Positions 1-15,117 of a DNA stretch of 64,000 nt are shown one piece after another. The DNA is from Tetranychus cinnabarinus. Its lineage: Eukaryota > Arthropoda > Arachnida > Trombidiformes > Tetranychidae. The first letter of the stretch is position 1; every line of letters begins with the position of its first letter. The DNA lies in the NCBI GenBank assembly GCA_022266195.1, contig WHVY01000006.1:2542001-2606000 (forward strand). The letters are read 5' to 3'. The notes beneath the pieces are model-generated. The model saw only the letters and a list, made by a program, of their open reading frames with translations, was not told the DNA's origin and ran no database searches. The translations under genes were made by a program, and so were the position numbers.

Positions 1-2423
1 TCAAAATGCATACCGATACCAATTAAACAAAATGCAAACAATAAGCTGATTAACATTTGGTAAAATTATGTGATGCTTATTAGGCTTTTATTTTAAGGTA
101 AAGGCCAATGATCTTTAAATCATTTTCCTGGTCAATTTGATGATCAGTTGATTAACCTTAACAATTGCTAACTTGTTCACTTTCAATGAAGCAAGCCTAA
201 CTTCCCATAAGGTTAAGGTTAACAGCGAAAAGAGTTGATTTCAATTGAAAATTCAGTGAAACATGCAATACTTTCACAATAATCATTACAATCATCAGAT
301 AATAAAACGTCAATCAAAAGGAAAATACTAATAATAATGAAAAATAAATGATAACACAATAATAAAAGGAGAAGAAATAAAAAGAAGAGAATCCAAGAAG
401 AGTAAAACAAAATGATTGATGAAAGCAACTCTTAACCATAGCAATACACAACCAACTGATTGGACCCGAAAGATTCATTAAGCCCATTACAAGATGACAA
501 TTAATCAACCCTACCAATTAATTGGACAATAAGACAAGCACAATTGCCAAATATAAGGATAAAAATGACAGAATATGTAAACTCTGCAGTCAATTGTCCA
601 ATTGACATCTTCAATGTAATATCATTTCATTTCAATGGCAAACACGAACAATTTCAACCAATTTTGATCAGTTAATTTCTTAAACATTAACATACAATAG
701 TTTCCTGGTTTGGATTTTAAATTGGATGAGAAGAAAATCAAGCAAATTCAGTTTATTTTAATGGATATTACAATCAAGTTAAATAATGTTTTCATTCTCA
801 AAGCTCCTTAGGGTATCTTATACCAAGTTAAAAACAAAAGAAAAGCCTGCAAAAAACATTGATAATTTTACTTGAATTATTTTCACCGTTGATTAACTTC
901 CTTGTTTTTTTCTCATCTCAACTTGATTCAATTGTTGCTAGGAAAACGTTTTAATACTAATTTAATAATGAGAATCGGTTGACCAGTCGACCGTTGATAA
1001 AACATCTAAGGTCAACTAAGCATTAACTTTGCATGCTTAACTCTGTCACTTTCACCAGCCAAATGTCACTTTCAATTGTCATCTGAAGGTCAAATACAAC
1101 CATAATCATCATAATCAGGTTCATCATTATCATCATCATCATTGGGTCTGTGACATTAGATCTCTCTTCCTTGAATAATTTTCACCTTCCGTTTTTGTTG
1201 TTGGCCCAAGAAACGCATCTTATGTGATTCTTAATCATCAAGCTTTTTTTCACAACATATTATGATGTTAAATTTACTGGTTAATTCCTGATGTAAAGCT
1301 GGTTGAGAAGGGAAATTAAATTGTTCATGTTAACAGGCAATTGTTTAGCAAATAATAAAATGGTCTTTACATTTTCATCTTAATCTTCACTGTATTACGG
1401 AAAACCATTGAGAGAAAGGTTGATCATCATTTAATAATATGCATTTTATGTTTAACCGGATTTAAAATTGTTCAACTGTCTCGGGTTGAATGGTATAAAC
1501 TGATTAATAGAAGACAATCAAATTTTTCTGAAAAGAAAGTATTATTTACATATTCATGTAATGTTAACCAGCCATTGTCTTTAAGCTGATTGGCAAGTAT
1601 AAGTGTGAATATGGATGAAAGGGAAACAACTTTATTATCATTATCATCATCATAATACTTTGGTTCATCTCATTAGGTTTTGAAATAAGGAAGCAAATCA
1701 AGATGATAATGATGATGATGAATCTAGTACAAAAGTCAATGTTGAAGTTTTCACACAATTTTCATCCATTTCAAGCCAATAAATTTGCTCAGACTGGTTA
1801 AGCTTTAAAATACTTGAATTTCAAGTTACCTTTAAGAGTGTAATTTGAACTAAATAAATTTTAACCAATTAACTTTTTCTTCTTCCTCTATCATTCTAGC
1901 ATTTTCCAAGCTCATCATCATCATCATCCTCTCAACATTCATAAAACAAATACCTGAGATTGTTGAGACGCCAACGCTAACCAGTTTTTGGGTAACAACC
2001 AGAGTAACCTTTACCCAGACACCGAGTTGGGAAGTGAGTTAAACATTGAAAATAATGATGATAACAATGATTTTGGTGAGAAAAGCTTTTTTTATCTTAA
2101 TCACGATTTTAATTGTTGTACAGATGAGGATGAAAAGTGATGAATGAATTGGGAATAAGTAAACATAATCTGAGAATGGAAACATGGCTTCCTGATACAG
2201 CACTCGGAAAGGTCTTCCTCATTGAGAATCTAGTAGCTTAATTCAACTAAATTTGCTGTGAAACTCAATTTTGAAAATTAATTTGTACAATTAAAGCTAC
2301 CCGACATTAATTAGAGTCACAATCACAGTCACAGTTACAGAGTTGAGGTCACTGTAGGAAGAGTTAAACAGTTGCGTTTTTATGCAGCACTTGGTCACTT
2401 TATTTCTGTACTTGTATCAATAC

Positions 2424-2631
2424 AATACTGTCGAGTACCCGGTTAAAGCAACTTGTGTTTCTCAGTCTCCATCTAGTGATAATGGCTTTCAGCGTTTAAG
2501 ATTTAGGTAATGAAAGGATTATATAAATTATAAAAACAATGTAAATTATCAAAAAATCATAGATGGCGACTGTGAAAATTGCTTTAAATGGGTCTCTAAA
2601 AAATTGCTTTAACCGGGTACTCGACAGTATT
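2424..2631. mobile_element. MITE-like element with 28-bp perfect terminal inverted repeats and TA flanks
   Basis: Positions 2424-2451 are the exact reverse complement of 2604-2631 (28 of 28 bases). Inside the outer AATA/TATT the arms read CTGTCGAGTACCCGG inward, so the element can be drawn as TA-CTGTCGAG...CTCGACAG-TA, the TA target-site pattern of Tc1/mariner-type elements. A second, shorter inverted match lies inside (CAGTCTCCATCT near 2464 against AGATGGCGACTG near 2562, 11 of 12). The roughly 150-bp interior has no open frame, so it is non-autonomous. Superfamily assignment is inference. Confidence 0.75.
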
Positions 2632-5600
2632 ATTTACTCGAAGTTCATCGGGTGAGTTAAATAATTATAATGATTGGTATCATAAATTTTATGATGTTAT
2701 CTCATGTTAATGATATTCAATCAGTTATATGAGTAATTAACGATTGAATGTTGACCTGATGTAGCTTTTGTTTCCTTTTGTTTTGTCTTTCAAACGGTTT
2801 TCCAATCTGTGAATTTTTAATACTTTCAATTGAATCAATTGTAACCTGTTGACTTACTAGAATTATTATTGCTTTTAATTGGAGCAGATTCAATTCATAT
2901 TCAATTGGTTGGGTCCATAATCATCATTACTATTATATACACCTTAATAAACTTTCAATTGTATTCAGTACGATGTTTGCTTTACATTATGGTGAAGTTA
3001 AATATTAAAAGTGAACAAAAGGGATAAATTTGCCAAATTGTTAATTCTTTACACTAATTGTCCAAGTTAATTCCATTTTTACTGACCTAATAAAGGTGTG
3101 CCTAATTGCTTTAGGCTTAAACAAAATTAAAGTTAAACTTGATCACTTTTAATAGTTGAGGTAAGCGCGAAGAGCTCAACCGATCGACTTCATAGATTCA
3201 ATCCATTAACATTAGGATCTAATATTGAGATCTTATTGAATCCAAATCCTTTTTGGAGCAAAATTCAAATTTATAATGAAAATTAATTTTTTAATTTTTT
3301 AATCAAAATTTTTCTATTCAAATATTAGTAAATTAAAAAATAGCACAATTTACAATTAGACAAAAATATATGCAATAACATGAATATGGTTCAATGTTTG
3401 ATGATAATTAATAGCGATTATCATCTTTTTTTATCATTGATTAAATTGGATAATCCATTTCTTTTAATTACTCATAACTATCCGTTCATAATTAACTTAA
3501 AACAATTAAAAATAAGATGAGATAGCAGCTGAACAAAATGAACGATGAAGATAAGTTTAGGAACGATTAACAACAACATTTGTTAATTCAATTGTTTTGG
3601 GGTTGAATTTAGTATTTTTACCAAAACAAAAGCAAAAACAAAACAAAAAGGGTTTAGGGGAAATGATTTACAAAATATAACTGAATTACCTGTTTATGAC
3701 TCAAATATACAGTAACTTTCATTTAAATTAGATTTATTTATAAGCTGACTTCACAATCAATCAATCATAAATAGTTGAGTTAAATTGTTAAATATATTGC
3801 AACATGATAGCGAACTGGTAGCTTCAACATAAACATTATGTTAAGAATCTTTAGTGTACATCTCAATTACACTTGTTGATTATTGTCCGTTATTATAGCA
3901 ATTTGCTTGAAAATTAGGAATGTATTATTGTTGTTACTCTAATTTGGTTAACAACCTTAACAATTAACAGAAGTAACCACCAGTTGATTATGGGCTTCAA
4001 GTTTAATTATTTTGGTTCCTTGTTTCTTAATATAGGCTGTTGTCACTATTAAGTTCTGGTAGGTAAAAATGTTTGTCAGTAGTTTAACATTCATCTTTCA
4101 GTTCCGGTTCTCAGTAGCAATTAATGATCAACATGTTGTTGATATTGATGATGTTGTTGGTGTTGATGGTGTTGATGATTCCCAGAACAATTTAACTCTT
4201 TTATCTTCACCATTAAAAAAATGTAGACGTTGGATTACCTTAAACCAATGCTCAAGGCAAATAAATACGGAATTGTTTCAACTTCACTTGCACACTAGAG
4301 GTTTAAAGATTATATGACAATTGAAATCACGGTTGACGATTAAGAATTGTTAATTTGTATATCTAAATAATCACGTTTCAATGAATTGCTTTGGTAAATA
4401 CACAATTAAACCAAACAATGCCACTGGTTCCAGTGAACCATTGTCAGTGATGTTCACTGTTGTCATACTTTAAGGTTATGGTTGTTATGGCTGTTTCAAT
4501 AAGCAACCAACTGCTCATTTCAAACATAATTCACATCCAACCTTGAGCTGACAATTAATTTCTTAATTAATCTCAAATTCTTTAGGAACTTTTCATCATT
4601 ATTTGCCTGTAAATAACAGTGATCGACAATTCTAGACACAATACAGTATTTTGCTTTCAAGGTTTATTGGTGTTGTTCAGCATTGAGTTGACTTGTCTCT
4701 TCGTTTGGACAACTGTGAACTCAATTTTGATTATGGTGTTCATGTCCTAAATTGTAACCATTTCCTTTTGAATACAGAATAAGATCATAATTGATTAATT
4801 GTTGCTTCAATTAAATTTCAATTCTATTATTAACACACAAATAACAATAATAAATATTAAATTGGGGGGAGACATAAAATTAACAAGGCAGAGAAGTTTC
4901 ATTTTAGTGTTGATTTGAATAATCAAGTCATGATGTTAGGTATTATTATGATTTACAAAAATTATATTACCAAGTAGATGAAAATTTGTATTATTAACAC
5001 TATTAAAGTAAAGGAAATACGAGTTAAGTTGTCATTTAACTTACAATTAATACAGAAAAAGATTTAGCAAGAATAGCATTATGATAGTAGTACAGATATG
5101 TCTAATTGTAGTGACTACAATAATTAAAACAAGAAAAGTCGATTGCAATTGCATTTAATAACAATATAATTAATTAGATAGGAAGAGGATGAAAGGATTA
5201 AATGATGATGTTAATAATAATTTACATGATTAGACTAAAGTTGCCTTGGTTTTGTCACATTTTGTCAATCTAACGTTGCAAATAATTTTGGTAAACAGTT
5301 TAATGGACATTAGATTGAGATGATGATTATTGTTTTAGCTAATATTAATGTGTGGTGAATCCAGTTAAACAAAGTAATTTGATTTAAGTCCATTTTAAAA
5401 TGTTTTTGTTCTTGTTGTCCGTTGTTTAGGTACGTGATTGTCGTTAAATGTTATTAAATACGGATACCAAATATGATATTAAATTAAACCAGCAAATTTG
5501 AGCCAAGTATACCAGCAAAAAAATAGGAAATAAACTCAACGCAAAAGTGTGATTCAAACAAATTGCGGCATCCATATCAAATTTCCGCAACAATTTGCCT

Positions 5601-8600
5601 TATTATTGGCCAAGTTATAGACAAATCATGTTATCAAATTTGGTCAACTGCAAACAAATGGCGGTGATCAACGTGATTCAATTTAATAAACAATAGTCGT
5701 GATGAGAAGAGATGATAACCAAATACGATCAAATGGTTGGGATGATGATGATACGGCGTTGAGTTGAATTTTCATCCTCGCCTATTAATAATGAAAGGTT
5801 TAACAATCTGGTTTTGGTGATATTAGTGGACTCCACCTTGATTAGATGCATGGATTATCCTGTAATCTGAGAAAAGGAAGGAAGACAAAAATTTGAATAA
5901 GAATATGAAAATTACAAATGGTAAGGAGAAGGAAAAAAAAGAAGCCGAAAGACATTAAATTAAAATTAAAGCTTACTCACTGATAGTTGCTAATAAAATG
6001 TCCTTTTCATCTTTCCGTTGATTTATTAATTTGGTAATTTGCCTTCTTATAAATTTAATTTTCTCTGCCTTGATTGTGATCCTTTTGTTCAATGATAATC
6101 CACACTTTTCGTCCCCCTCACCATCTTATCCAAGGATCCACCTTAAGTTATTAATTTTATCATTTCAACAATACAAGAGTCTGAACGTCACCATAAACTG
6201 CGTATTAATTATTATCATTGTCAAATAATAACAATACAATTCAAGCCAACTGATCCGTAGAAATAAGACTCGCCTAAGGTTGTCATCTCTTCCTTTTCAT
6301 CTTCTTCTTCATTTTTCTTCATCATCTTTGCCGTTCTCGTCCAAGGTACACCTTTCAAAGAACCTGTTGTACTTCATTGTTAGACCCTGGAAGATACTGT
6401 CAACGACCAATGAATAGAAATTGTTTCTCTTTTCTCTTGGAAATCATGTTTTGCTTGAGCCTTCTGTCATGGAATCATCACCATCAACCAACAATAATTA
6501 AGGAAAAATTTGGTTCCGATTGGGTGATCATAACTGTACAATAATCATCCTTTTATGAGAGCCATTCATCTTTTCAAAAATTTAATTTGTCCATTCTTTA
6601 CGATAATTATTTGATCAGCTTCATCAGTAATTGAATAGCTTGGATCTGTTGAAAAAGACGAAGAAAAAAAAGATAAATATTAGTACAGAGTTTGATATTA
6701 TTCTAGATTTTGTAAAATCATATTAAATAACAATTCATACTCTTCTTTCATGATATTGTATTGAAATGAATGTTGAGCTTTTTTTGTTAAATTCAAAATT
6801 GTTGAAATAATAATTACTTAAATCTGTTGTGTGAAGATGAAATTACGCTTCTAATCATCTTTTAATGTAAAGCATTCAATTTTCATGCTAAAAATACATA
6901 ATGAAATATCATTTTCATCTGATTGTTTAACCCGTTATTCAGTTTATTTGCAGATTTTACAATTAACTAGTCTATTGTGTGATTTGATTAAAATCGTTTA
7001 ACTTTAAACTATCACTCTTTTAATACACTTACTTTGATCTTTTAAATAGCCAAAAATAAGGAAATTGATTTGATTTAACTAATTTAACCGGAAGAAATGA
7101 TCCGGCAAAACCATTTGTAACGTGTAGGCCAAATCAAATTCATGTTATATTAAGAAACAAGGTGAAATTAAGAATTGATAATTGATCAGATTACCTGTAA
7201 AAAAAGATGAGAAAAAAATATATATAATCGATTAACGTTTCTTCATTATACTCATCTTCATCACTCAATCTTGGAATCGGGAAAATCTCTTAATCAACCA
7301 AAAATCATTTACCATCAACAGTAGTTACATTTGTTATTATTAACTTGAAGATGGAAACAAATCTAACCACCATTTTTCAAGCTCAATTAAAATTGAATTG
7401 ATCATTGACCAAACTACTTAGCTCTTATCAACGGTTTTAAGTTTAATTTAAAGGTATAATTGTTTGAAAAAAGACGTTAACACATCATCCTTCATTCAAT
7501 CATTGTTCATCATCAATATCATAGCTTTGCATCAGTTCAATCAACTCCAGTTAACAATTTCATTAACAGCCATTGTTAACCGTTTGACCATTTTTGACTT
7601 TTACTTGAGACTCAATTTCAATTTTAATTATCTAACCCTTGACTGCGATCATCGGAATTATCATGAGAAAAGTCAACAAGAGAAATGACATTTTTTTGTA
7701 TATAAATTTCATCAAGTCATCATGATAGCCATTTGATACAGAAAATGGATTGTTTGATCTGTCTTCTTCCGATTTTAGGTTATTATCAAAATATGAATAA
7801 ACTGATAGACATAATAAACAATCAATAATCTTTTTTCTTTCAATAATGAGAATGAACTTTTCCATTTAACATTACTGAACTATTATGTTGCTGTTAAAGG
7901 AATTGTTGATAATTACCATGATGAGATGACAGCTAAATGAATACTGATTATTGATATGATTAACTGAAACAGAAAAAAAAATCTATCATCATGACCTTTT
8001 TAACATGAAAGGCTTACAATACTACGCATTTTGTGTTACCAACCCAAAACTCACAGCATTATAATGAAATCATGTTGATTAACAATGGATGAAAAATATA
8101 ATGAATCAATCAACAGATCATAGTTATTTAACTTTTTGATCCATTGTTCACGGCTGAGCTAATTATCTGACCTAATCAATTCAAAAATTAGCTGACCGCC
8201 AACCCTTGTTTACGATTGTAATACCTTGAATTATCTCACCTACCTTAAGTCAAATTGATAATCCATGTTAACTTTAATTAACAGCTAATGATGGCATTCC
8301 ATGATTTGCTTTCAATTAAACAAAAAGATACGATTGCTTGAAATTGGCGTAATGAGATTCCATTGATTCTGGTATATTGATTGGATGATTGCGGATGGCT
8401 ACCAATGGCTTTGTAAAATAAGATGTTAACTGTGGTTAGGGAAAGCATTGAAAACCGGCCAAATTCACAATATAACCGTCAAAATTGTTAATCATGAAAG
8501 ATCCAAGCAGGCCACAGGTAGGACTCTATAATTAACTATAATAGCAATCGTTCACAGTTTGATAATCATTAGAGAAGGTAAGGCAAAGAATCAGCGTAAA

Positions 8601-11019
8601 TACGATTAAATTGGAAAAACATGATTCAGAAATAATAAGTTTCTAATCGTGATTGTGTTTATCTTAATCAACTTACATCGTATTTACAAATTAAATTACC
8701 TTTTTTTCCTCCTGCTTTTGCTTTTCTTGCTAAAAAATGAAATGGATAGATGATGTTGTTGATGTTGATGATAATGATGATAAAAATGGTCAAGAAGAAG
8801 AGAAATGTCCAACATTTTTTAATTGAGTTACAATGTTTTGTTTTTGCTGCTGCCGTGTTTACCCTTTGCTGGTCTTTCTTTCAGTCTAAAGGCATCGATC
8901 ACGAATTATTATTTCCACCAAGGAAGTTTAATATTGATGATGACCTATCATCATTGATGGTTTGTTTATTCACCTATCATGATGATCCACAATCAAGATT
9001 GCAGGTTTACTGTTGTTCAATCAACAGAGTGAAGCTGCTGAAAAGATAGAAGGAGAGAGAAGAAACAAAAGTCAGAATACGGTTAAATGTTTCAGTTTTT
9101 GACTTAACTCACATTATTCAGTTAAATTCGATATATTATTTACTATTTTTATCTACATTTTTGGCCTCTTACTTTCCGTGGTTCATCCAAATTAGCTTGC
9201 TTGATCATGATTCAATCGATAGGTATTTTAAGCCTAAAGTAGATAAAGATGAAATATAACCAAAAAATGTGCACAAAAAATTTAACTCATTTCTGGTTGT
9301 TTACTGATTAAAGATGAAAAATTGGTTTACTTTGAATTAATAACATCTTTTTTCTTTCTTGTTATTCATGTTTTAAATCAAATAATCACCACCATGATGA
9401 TGTTGAAGATGATGAATGTGAAGATGCATATGAGTTGTTATGCCTTCTTCTGGTTACATATACACTTTGCTTGCCAATAAACGATTGACCAACTAATCAA
9501 AAGAGATACAACGATTACTAAACGTGTTTATATTTAACACTAAAACAGATGTTGTTGCTGAAATTGTTAACTTGATATGATTAATATATATTTATGAATA
9601 GATTAGAACACAATTTAATTACAAATATAAATTTGATTTGAAAGGCGCATTTTTAAAACAAAAACAATGGTTCAACTCATTCATTACACATGACATCGAT
9701 ATGCCATCGATTAATCTTATTTTAACGGCTTACAATTAGCAATCTCTCCAAGCCATTGCACTTTAAGCCAAGCTGATTCTTTTCAATAGACTATTCGTAT
9801 TTACTTAAGCTTCACGCATTTAAAATCGTATTTATTAATTGATCTGTTAATTCTTTCCAAGTAAATGTTGATTATCTGATTAACCTGAAACTTGTAAGTA
9901 TTAAACTTGATAATTAAATTGTTAATTTCACTGATAGCGGACCAGAAAAGCGTTGAAACCACACCAAATGGACATTCATAACATCATTTTCACCAATCGT
10001 TTTTTGTGTTTTTCATTTATACTTATTTAATTGGATCTTTTTTTTTCATTATCGACCCGATGTGACCATCTAGGCATAAACTATTGACCGATTGAAAGGA
10101 TCAGCTACCAATTGTCCAGAAGAAAGCGTTAATTGTTTCTCTAAACATTCACTCAATCTTTAACACTGTTACACTTGCATTGACAACACAAATGGCTGAC
10201 AAGCAGTTAATCCTTGAACACCAACCGTTTATCCTGTTGATTGATTGAGACTAAAGTGTTTGACTGAATAAACCGTGAGGTTAAATGTGATTTCATTAGG
10301 CTTATTGATCTGGTCTAATTTAAATTACTCGGGTGGAGCAGTTGATACAACATTTAAATGTTGTATATATTTGACTAAACGTATCAACCAACACTTATAC
10401 CTTGTATTTTAATAGATGGTTACTCACAAAATGGTAACCATTATGATGTAATTGTTAAAGGTGAACAAGTTTATTTCATCAGGTAAAAAAAGAATGACTT
10501 GCCAAATGAAACGAGAAGATGAAAATCACCCAAGCCTTTCCTTTCATCTAATTGTAGGTTTACTCCATTTTGAACCATTTTAAAGAACTGACCGAGGCCA
10601 GCATTTAAACTGTTCACAGCTAAACTTATAACCACGGTTTTGTTAATGATAATAGCGATAATATTATTTAATATAAATAATAATTCGACTCAAAATTAAC
10701 ATCATGATACATTTAATATGGAAACCTAATAACAAAATGTGACCTCAATTCAATTAATCTTTCCTTCGTAACAATTCAATCCCTCAACATCTAATTTCGT
10801 GTTAAAAACTAAGGTAAGAACAAAAATTCATATTCTGTGATTATCTAATGATAATGGTTAAATAATCTCAAATTACACCATTTTTACAACCGATTACCTC
10901 AGCTTCAAGGCATTTCTTGTACAAAAAAAACGGGTTGAAAAACAAAACATTGATTCTCTGTCTGGTACTGCAAGTTATTCAATACCAGCAAATTATCAAT
11001 ATTATATGATTAGACTGAG

Positions 11020-11288
11020 GGTGTTTCCGATGAAAAATGGATCGAGTTATCTGGATCCAAAAAAGTCGATTCAGATCAATTTACATCGACATTTTTGGAC
11101 TTAATTTGTTCTAAAAATGATTTAAAAGCTGAAAAAAACCTTCACAGGTCAAAAAAGTCACCGGAAGTGAATCCAATTAACATTTCACCGGAAAAATCCA
11201 TTGTGACGTCACTGTTACGTCACAAAACGTCACAATTTATTGACAATGAATCGGATTCAATCTCAATAAATTTTTCATCGGAAACACC
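11020..11288. mobile_element. MITE-like element with 19-bp terminal inverted repeats and internal CRE-like sites
   Basis: Positions 11020-11038 (GGTGTTTCCGATGAAAAAT) are the exact reverse complement of 11270-11288; the inner parts are only weakly complementary. No clear target-site duplication is visible. The interior contains a palindromic TGACGTCA at 11204-11211 followed by two more ACGTCA motifs at about 11217 and 11228, which resemble CREB/ATF binding sites. A 65-codon open frame beginning at 11095 overlaps the element and ends in its right terminus; it looks incidental. Confidence 0.65.
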
Positions 11289-13767
11289 TTGAATCAAGTT
11301 GATTTACAACCAACAGAATACATTTGCAATGATAAACAGTCCAAGAAAACAAACAAACAGTGAAAGTTGCCCAAACAAAGTCATAACTAATCATGAAATT
11401 TAACCTCACAGGTTGGTTACCAATGAAACAGATGGACCCATCCCAGGTCAAGACACTAAGGTTAAAGTTCACCCAGCAAAACTGTAAACTCAATGGTAAA
11501 TCAGTGTGAATCAGTATGTATAATCACGTTTCAAAAAATTGATCTCACCTCACTTTTACCCAAAAATAAACCAGAGTTTATGGTCGACTCAAGGAAACAC
11601 GAAAAGCAAAACCCAAAAGCTAATATTTTTCCCATTCCTAATATTTGATTTACAATGAATTGACAAATTTTTCAAATTTTTTCACCCAAAACAAGTAAAC
11701 ACAACTTGATTAACATCCAAATTGTTTACCATTTAAGCCTAAACCCAAAGTTAAAGTCAACCCAAAAGTCAAGCCAACAGTCAACCCAAAGCCAAGTTGA
11801 AGTCAATTGAATCCTAATCTCAACCCAAAGTTGAGTCATACTGATGGTCAACTTGATTCATATTATTTATGATAATCTTTAATGTGGTTTTGATCATCTA
11901 ATGTTAATCAAGCTGCAAGTGTTGCTCCTAAAAATATGCAAAAACAAAAAAAACGGATTGTTTTTTTCTGATTAATCTTCTACCTTTACCTCAACTTACA
12001 ATTACGCATTAATTTAGACAACATTTAGTTATATTTATTATATTTATTTGATTCAATATAAATATATAACCAAGAATAAATTGTAATTTGAAAAAAAAGC
12101 GAAATGTTTTAAATGAAAAGAGGTAAAGTGAAAGTAAAGGTTTTTTAATATTAACCAACACACCTTAACGCTACTTTCATTAATCGGAATCAGTTTTTCA
12201 TTTCTTGTTAAATTGTTAACTTTTAAATGATTTAAACAAATTTTTCATCTCATATTTTACTCTTGATCATCATCAACCTCATCTTCGTAATCAATTTAGC
12301 AAATTTAACCAGTTAAACTAAATTGTAACAACTTATATCAAGTCTACTGACTTCTGTTCCGAGTCTTATTTTTAACAGCTTTTCTCCATCTTTAGCTGTG
12401 TTACGGTGGATTTAAAAATTGATTGTAACTAATCAAATTGAGTCAACTGTTTTAGCTTAACTGCCAAATTATTGACAACACACCTTATAATGATTATAAT
12501 TGTACTAAATTGTTGAGGATAATCAGGTAGCTTTGAAGACTTTCAAGCTTCTGTACTAACCAGCCTTGAGTTACAGCTGTTTATTCAGTTTGTCAATTGT
12601 TGACTTTTTGGTCTTTTCAAAAATCCATTCAAACCAACAGAAAGACCAGAAAAATTTGGGTTTACAGAGATGAACCAGAAAACCCAAAAGCAACTTTGTT
12701 GTATCCAAGATTAAAGATAGTGAAAGTATTAGGAAAAAGCGATTCCCATTTTTGATTAACTATTTTAAGCAAATGTAATCATGTAAATCAATTGTTACAC
12801 CAAACTGTAGACTTTCACATTTTTTTTAATGGGTAAATGGTCAAAACACAATTGACCAGTTTTAATTTAGATCACCGCTGATTCAGTTGATAGTTGATGG
12901 TGAAGATGGTGATTGTAATTGTAATCTCGATGCCAAAAGATGTTAAATGATGAAGGAAGAAGCTGAAATAAATGGATTAACTGATTAATTTTTCCTGTTG
13001 ATTCCTGTTGATATGAACCCGTTGTTTTAAATTAACATCCTTATTTTGTGTTCATTATCTCATTCATCTTACCTATTATTGTATTTTCACCTTAATTTAA
13101 ATTGCTATTAACTTGTTCCTTACCTTAAAATTTGCCCTTTTTTTCAATACCTTTAAGCTTCTCAGGTGAAGTAAAAGTAGAAACAAAAAAGGTTAAAATG
13201 AAAAGCAAAAAACATTTAACCTTTTCACTTTTCATTAATTGTTGTCATCTTTAATCAACAAAATTGAATACAATGTTTCCTTAAATCATCTTAAACCAAT
13301 TCTCTAATAATCATTAAAAGCCATTATTATATTAACCATTACTGAACAATTAAACTTAACATTTGAAAGCAAAAGGTTGAAACAAACTGTTGATTCAACA
13401 AATGAAAGCTAAACACTTCTATTAGTGTTAATCAATCGACTGTTGATTTACACATTTTTACACAAAATACAATTAAAAGCTAATCAATGTTTAGCAAATT
13501 TAAATTTAAAATGAACACAAATATGAATATAATTAGTGGATAACCGCACAATCGGTTTTAATCAAAATTCATAACAAATTTTGAGCCAAAAAATGGGATC
13601 AATTGGATTAGTAAATTTTGTTTGATTTAACATTTTTGTCAATTTTGTTTTAACAATATTTTTGAATGTAAATTGCAATTAACTGATGGATGAACCTTAA
13701 ATGTTGTTGGATAACAAGTTTACAAGGTTAATGATGATAATCAAATGTTGACGTTTTGCTAAATGTT

Positions 13768-13816
13768 TAATTGTAACTCTCATCAATCATCTGATTGATA
13801 ATAAGAGTTACAATTA
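13768..13816. repeat. Short inverted repeat (imperfect hairpin)
   Basis: TAATTGTAACTCT followed by ATCAATCA on the left is mirrored by TGATTGAT and AGAGTTACAATTA on the right, giving about 20 paired bases with a small bulge around a very short loop. It may be a relic element end or a chance AT-rich hairpin; no gene is next to it. Confidence 0.5.
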
Positions 13817-15081
13817 GACGTTATTTAAAAATAATTTTTACCGTTAAAATTGAAGAAGCAATTGAAATGAAAAAGATGAAAAAGGTTGGGAAAACAAATA
13901 CAATTAACAATCGATATTAAATTTTGATTTCCTCAATGATTACAATCGGAAAGGGTTTGTAAAAGAGTAACAATTAACTGATTAACCAGATTAATGAAGG
14001 TGATTCAACAAATTGAAAGGAAAGTTTAGCTTTTGATTGAAAATTATTAGCTTTAGCTTTGTAGTGATTATTTGTTGAATAATAATTCAATTGCTTCAAT
14101 TGCATCTGATTGTGATTAGTGAAGCAAAATTAACTTCTCTCTTGCGGTAATCAACTGTATTGATTGTAATTTTTGATTAAATTAGATTGAATTGAGAAAG
14201 GAAAAGTTAACCATTTGGATTCAATTAAAGCCACCTACAGTTGATTCAATTTTCATCTTATTTTTTTCTGTATCATTTAAACATTCATCTTTAACTGTAT
14301 TTCAAGTTAAACCATTTGCAATAATTGCAGAAAAAAGGTTAATTTAATTTGATTTATTAATAATGATAATTGTTCAATGTAAAGGGAATGATGACTAAAT
14401 GAAGCTATTTTGGTGGTTAAAGGTTTCATCAAAGTTCAATAGATATTTTCATCGTTTTAATGATTTTAAATTGATTCTGATCAACATTTAGCTTCGTTTT
14501 GACTAAACAGTTTATTAATTTTGATCACAGTTCATTCAATTTTCCTCGTTATTTTTAGTCTAATTTCAATTTTCACTATTGATATATTGATTGGGATCAA
14601 TATCACTGATCACAGTTCAAACCTTCATGCAATGTCAGTCATTTTAATGAAAATTAATGAAATGGTAATACAGAGTTCAGACCTTCTCTGAATTCAGGAT
14701 GGAAAGAGCCAAAGATTCAGGATTCCAAAGACAAGATCGTTTATTGTTTATAATGAAATGGGTTCAATTTTGGTTTCTCTTTCAATTCCAACTTGATTTG
14801 TTTCTGTAAACACTTGATATTTTTGTCCAAACACGAAATGAGATACGATTTAAGGATCTGATTGTTTTGAATTCAGCTGACAAACTATATCAATTGTAAA
14901 TGAATATTTGCAACAATTATTCAATATTTCACGTGAAAAGCTTCATGTTACAGATTTAGTTTCATTTGTGACTTTTGTTGAAAGGATTCACCTATTGTAT
15001 GACTTTCAATATTTTGTTACAAATTTCCAGTTCAATCAGGTGAATCATTGTTTCAATATTGACTGGTAACTACTTTGATGA

Positions 15082-15117
15082 ATAAACCTTTGGACTGATT
15101 TGACTCAAAGGTTTATC
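15082..15117. repeat. Short hairpin
   Basis: ATAAACCTTTG and CAAAGGTTTAT are exact reverse complements separated by about 13 bases. The stem is 11 bp. No adjacent gene end supports a terminator or regulatory role. Confidence 0.4.

Noticed and set aside
4069..4317. 82-codon open frame with Asp/Val repeats
   Set aside because: The centre is a GATGTTGATG-type simple repeat; no recognisable family.
8750..9049. 99-codon plus-strand open frame
   Set aside because: Begins with a Met/Leu/Ile run made by ATGATG/TTGATG repeats and shows no domain, splice context or codon pattern of the real genes.
11095..11292. 65-codon open frame inside the 11-kb TIR element
   Set aside because: Starts on a non-ATG codon and ends in the element's terminal repeat; most likely incidental.
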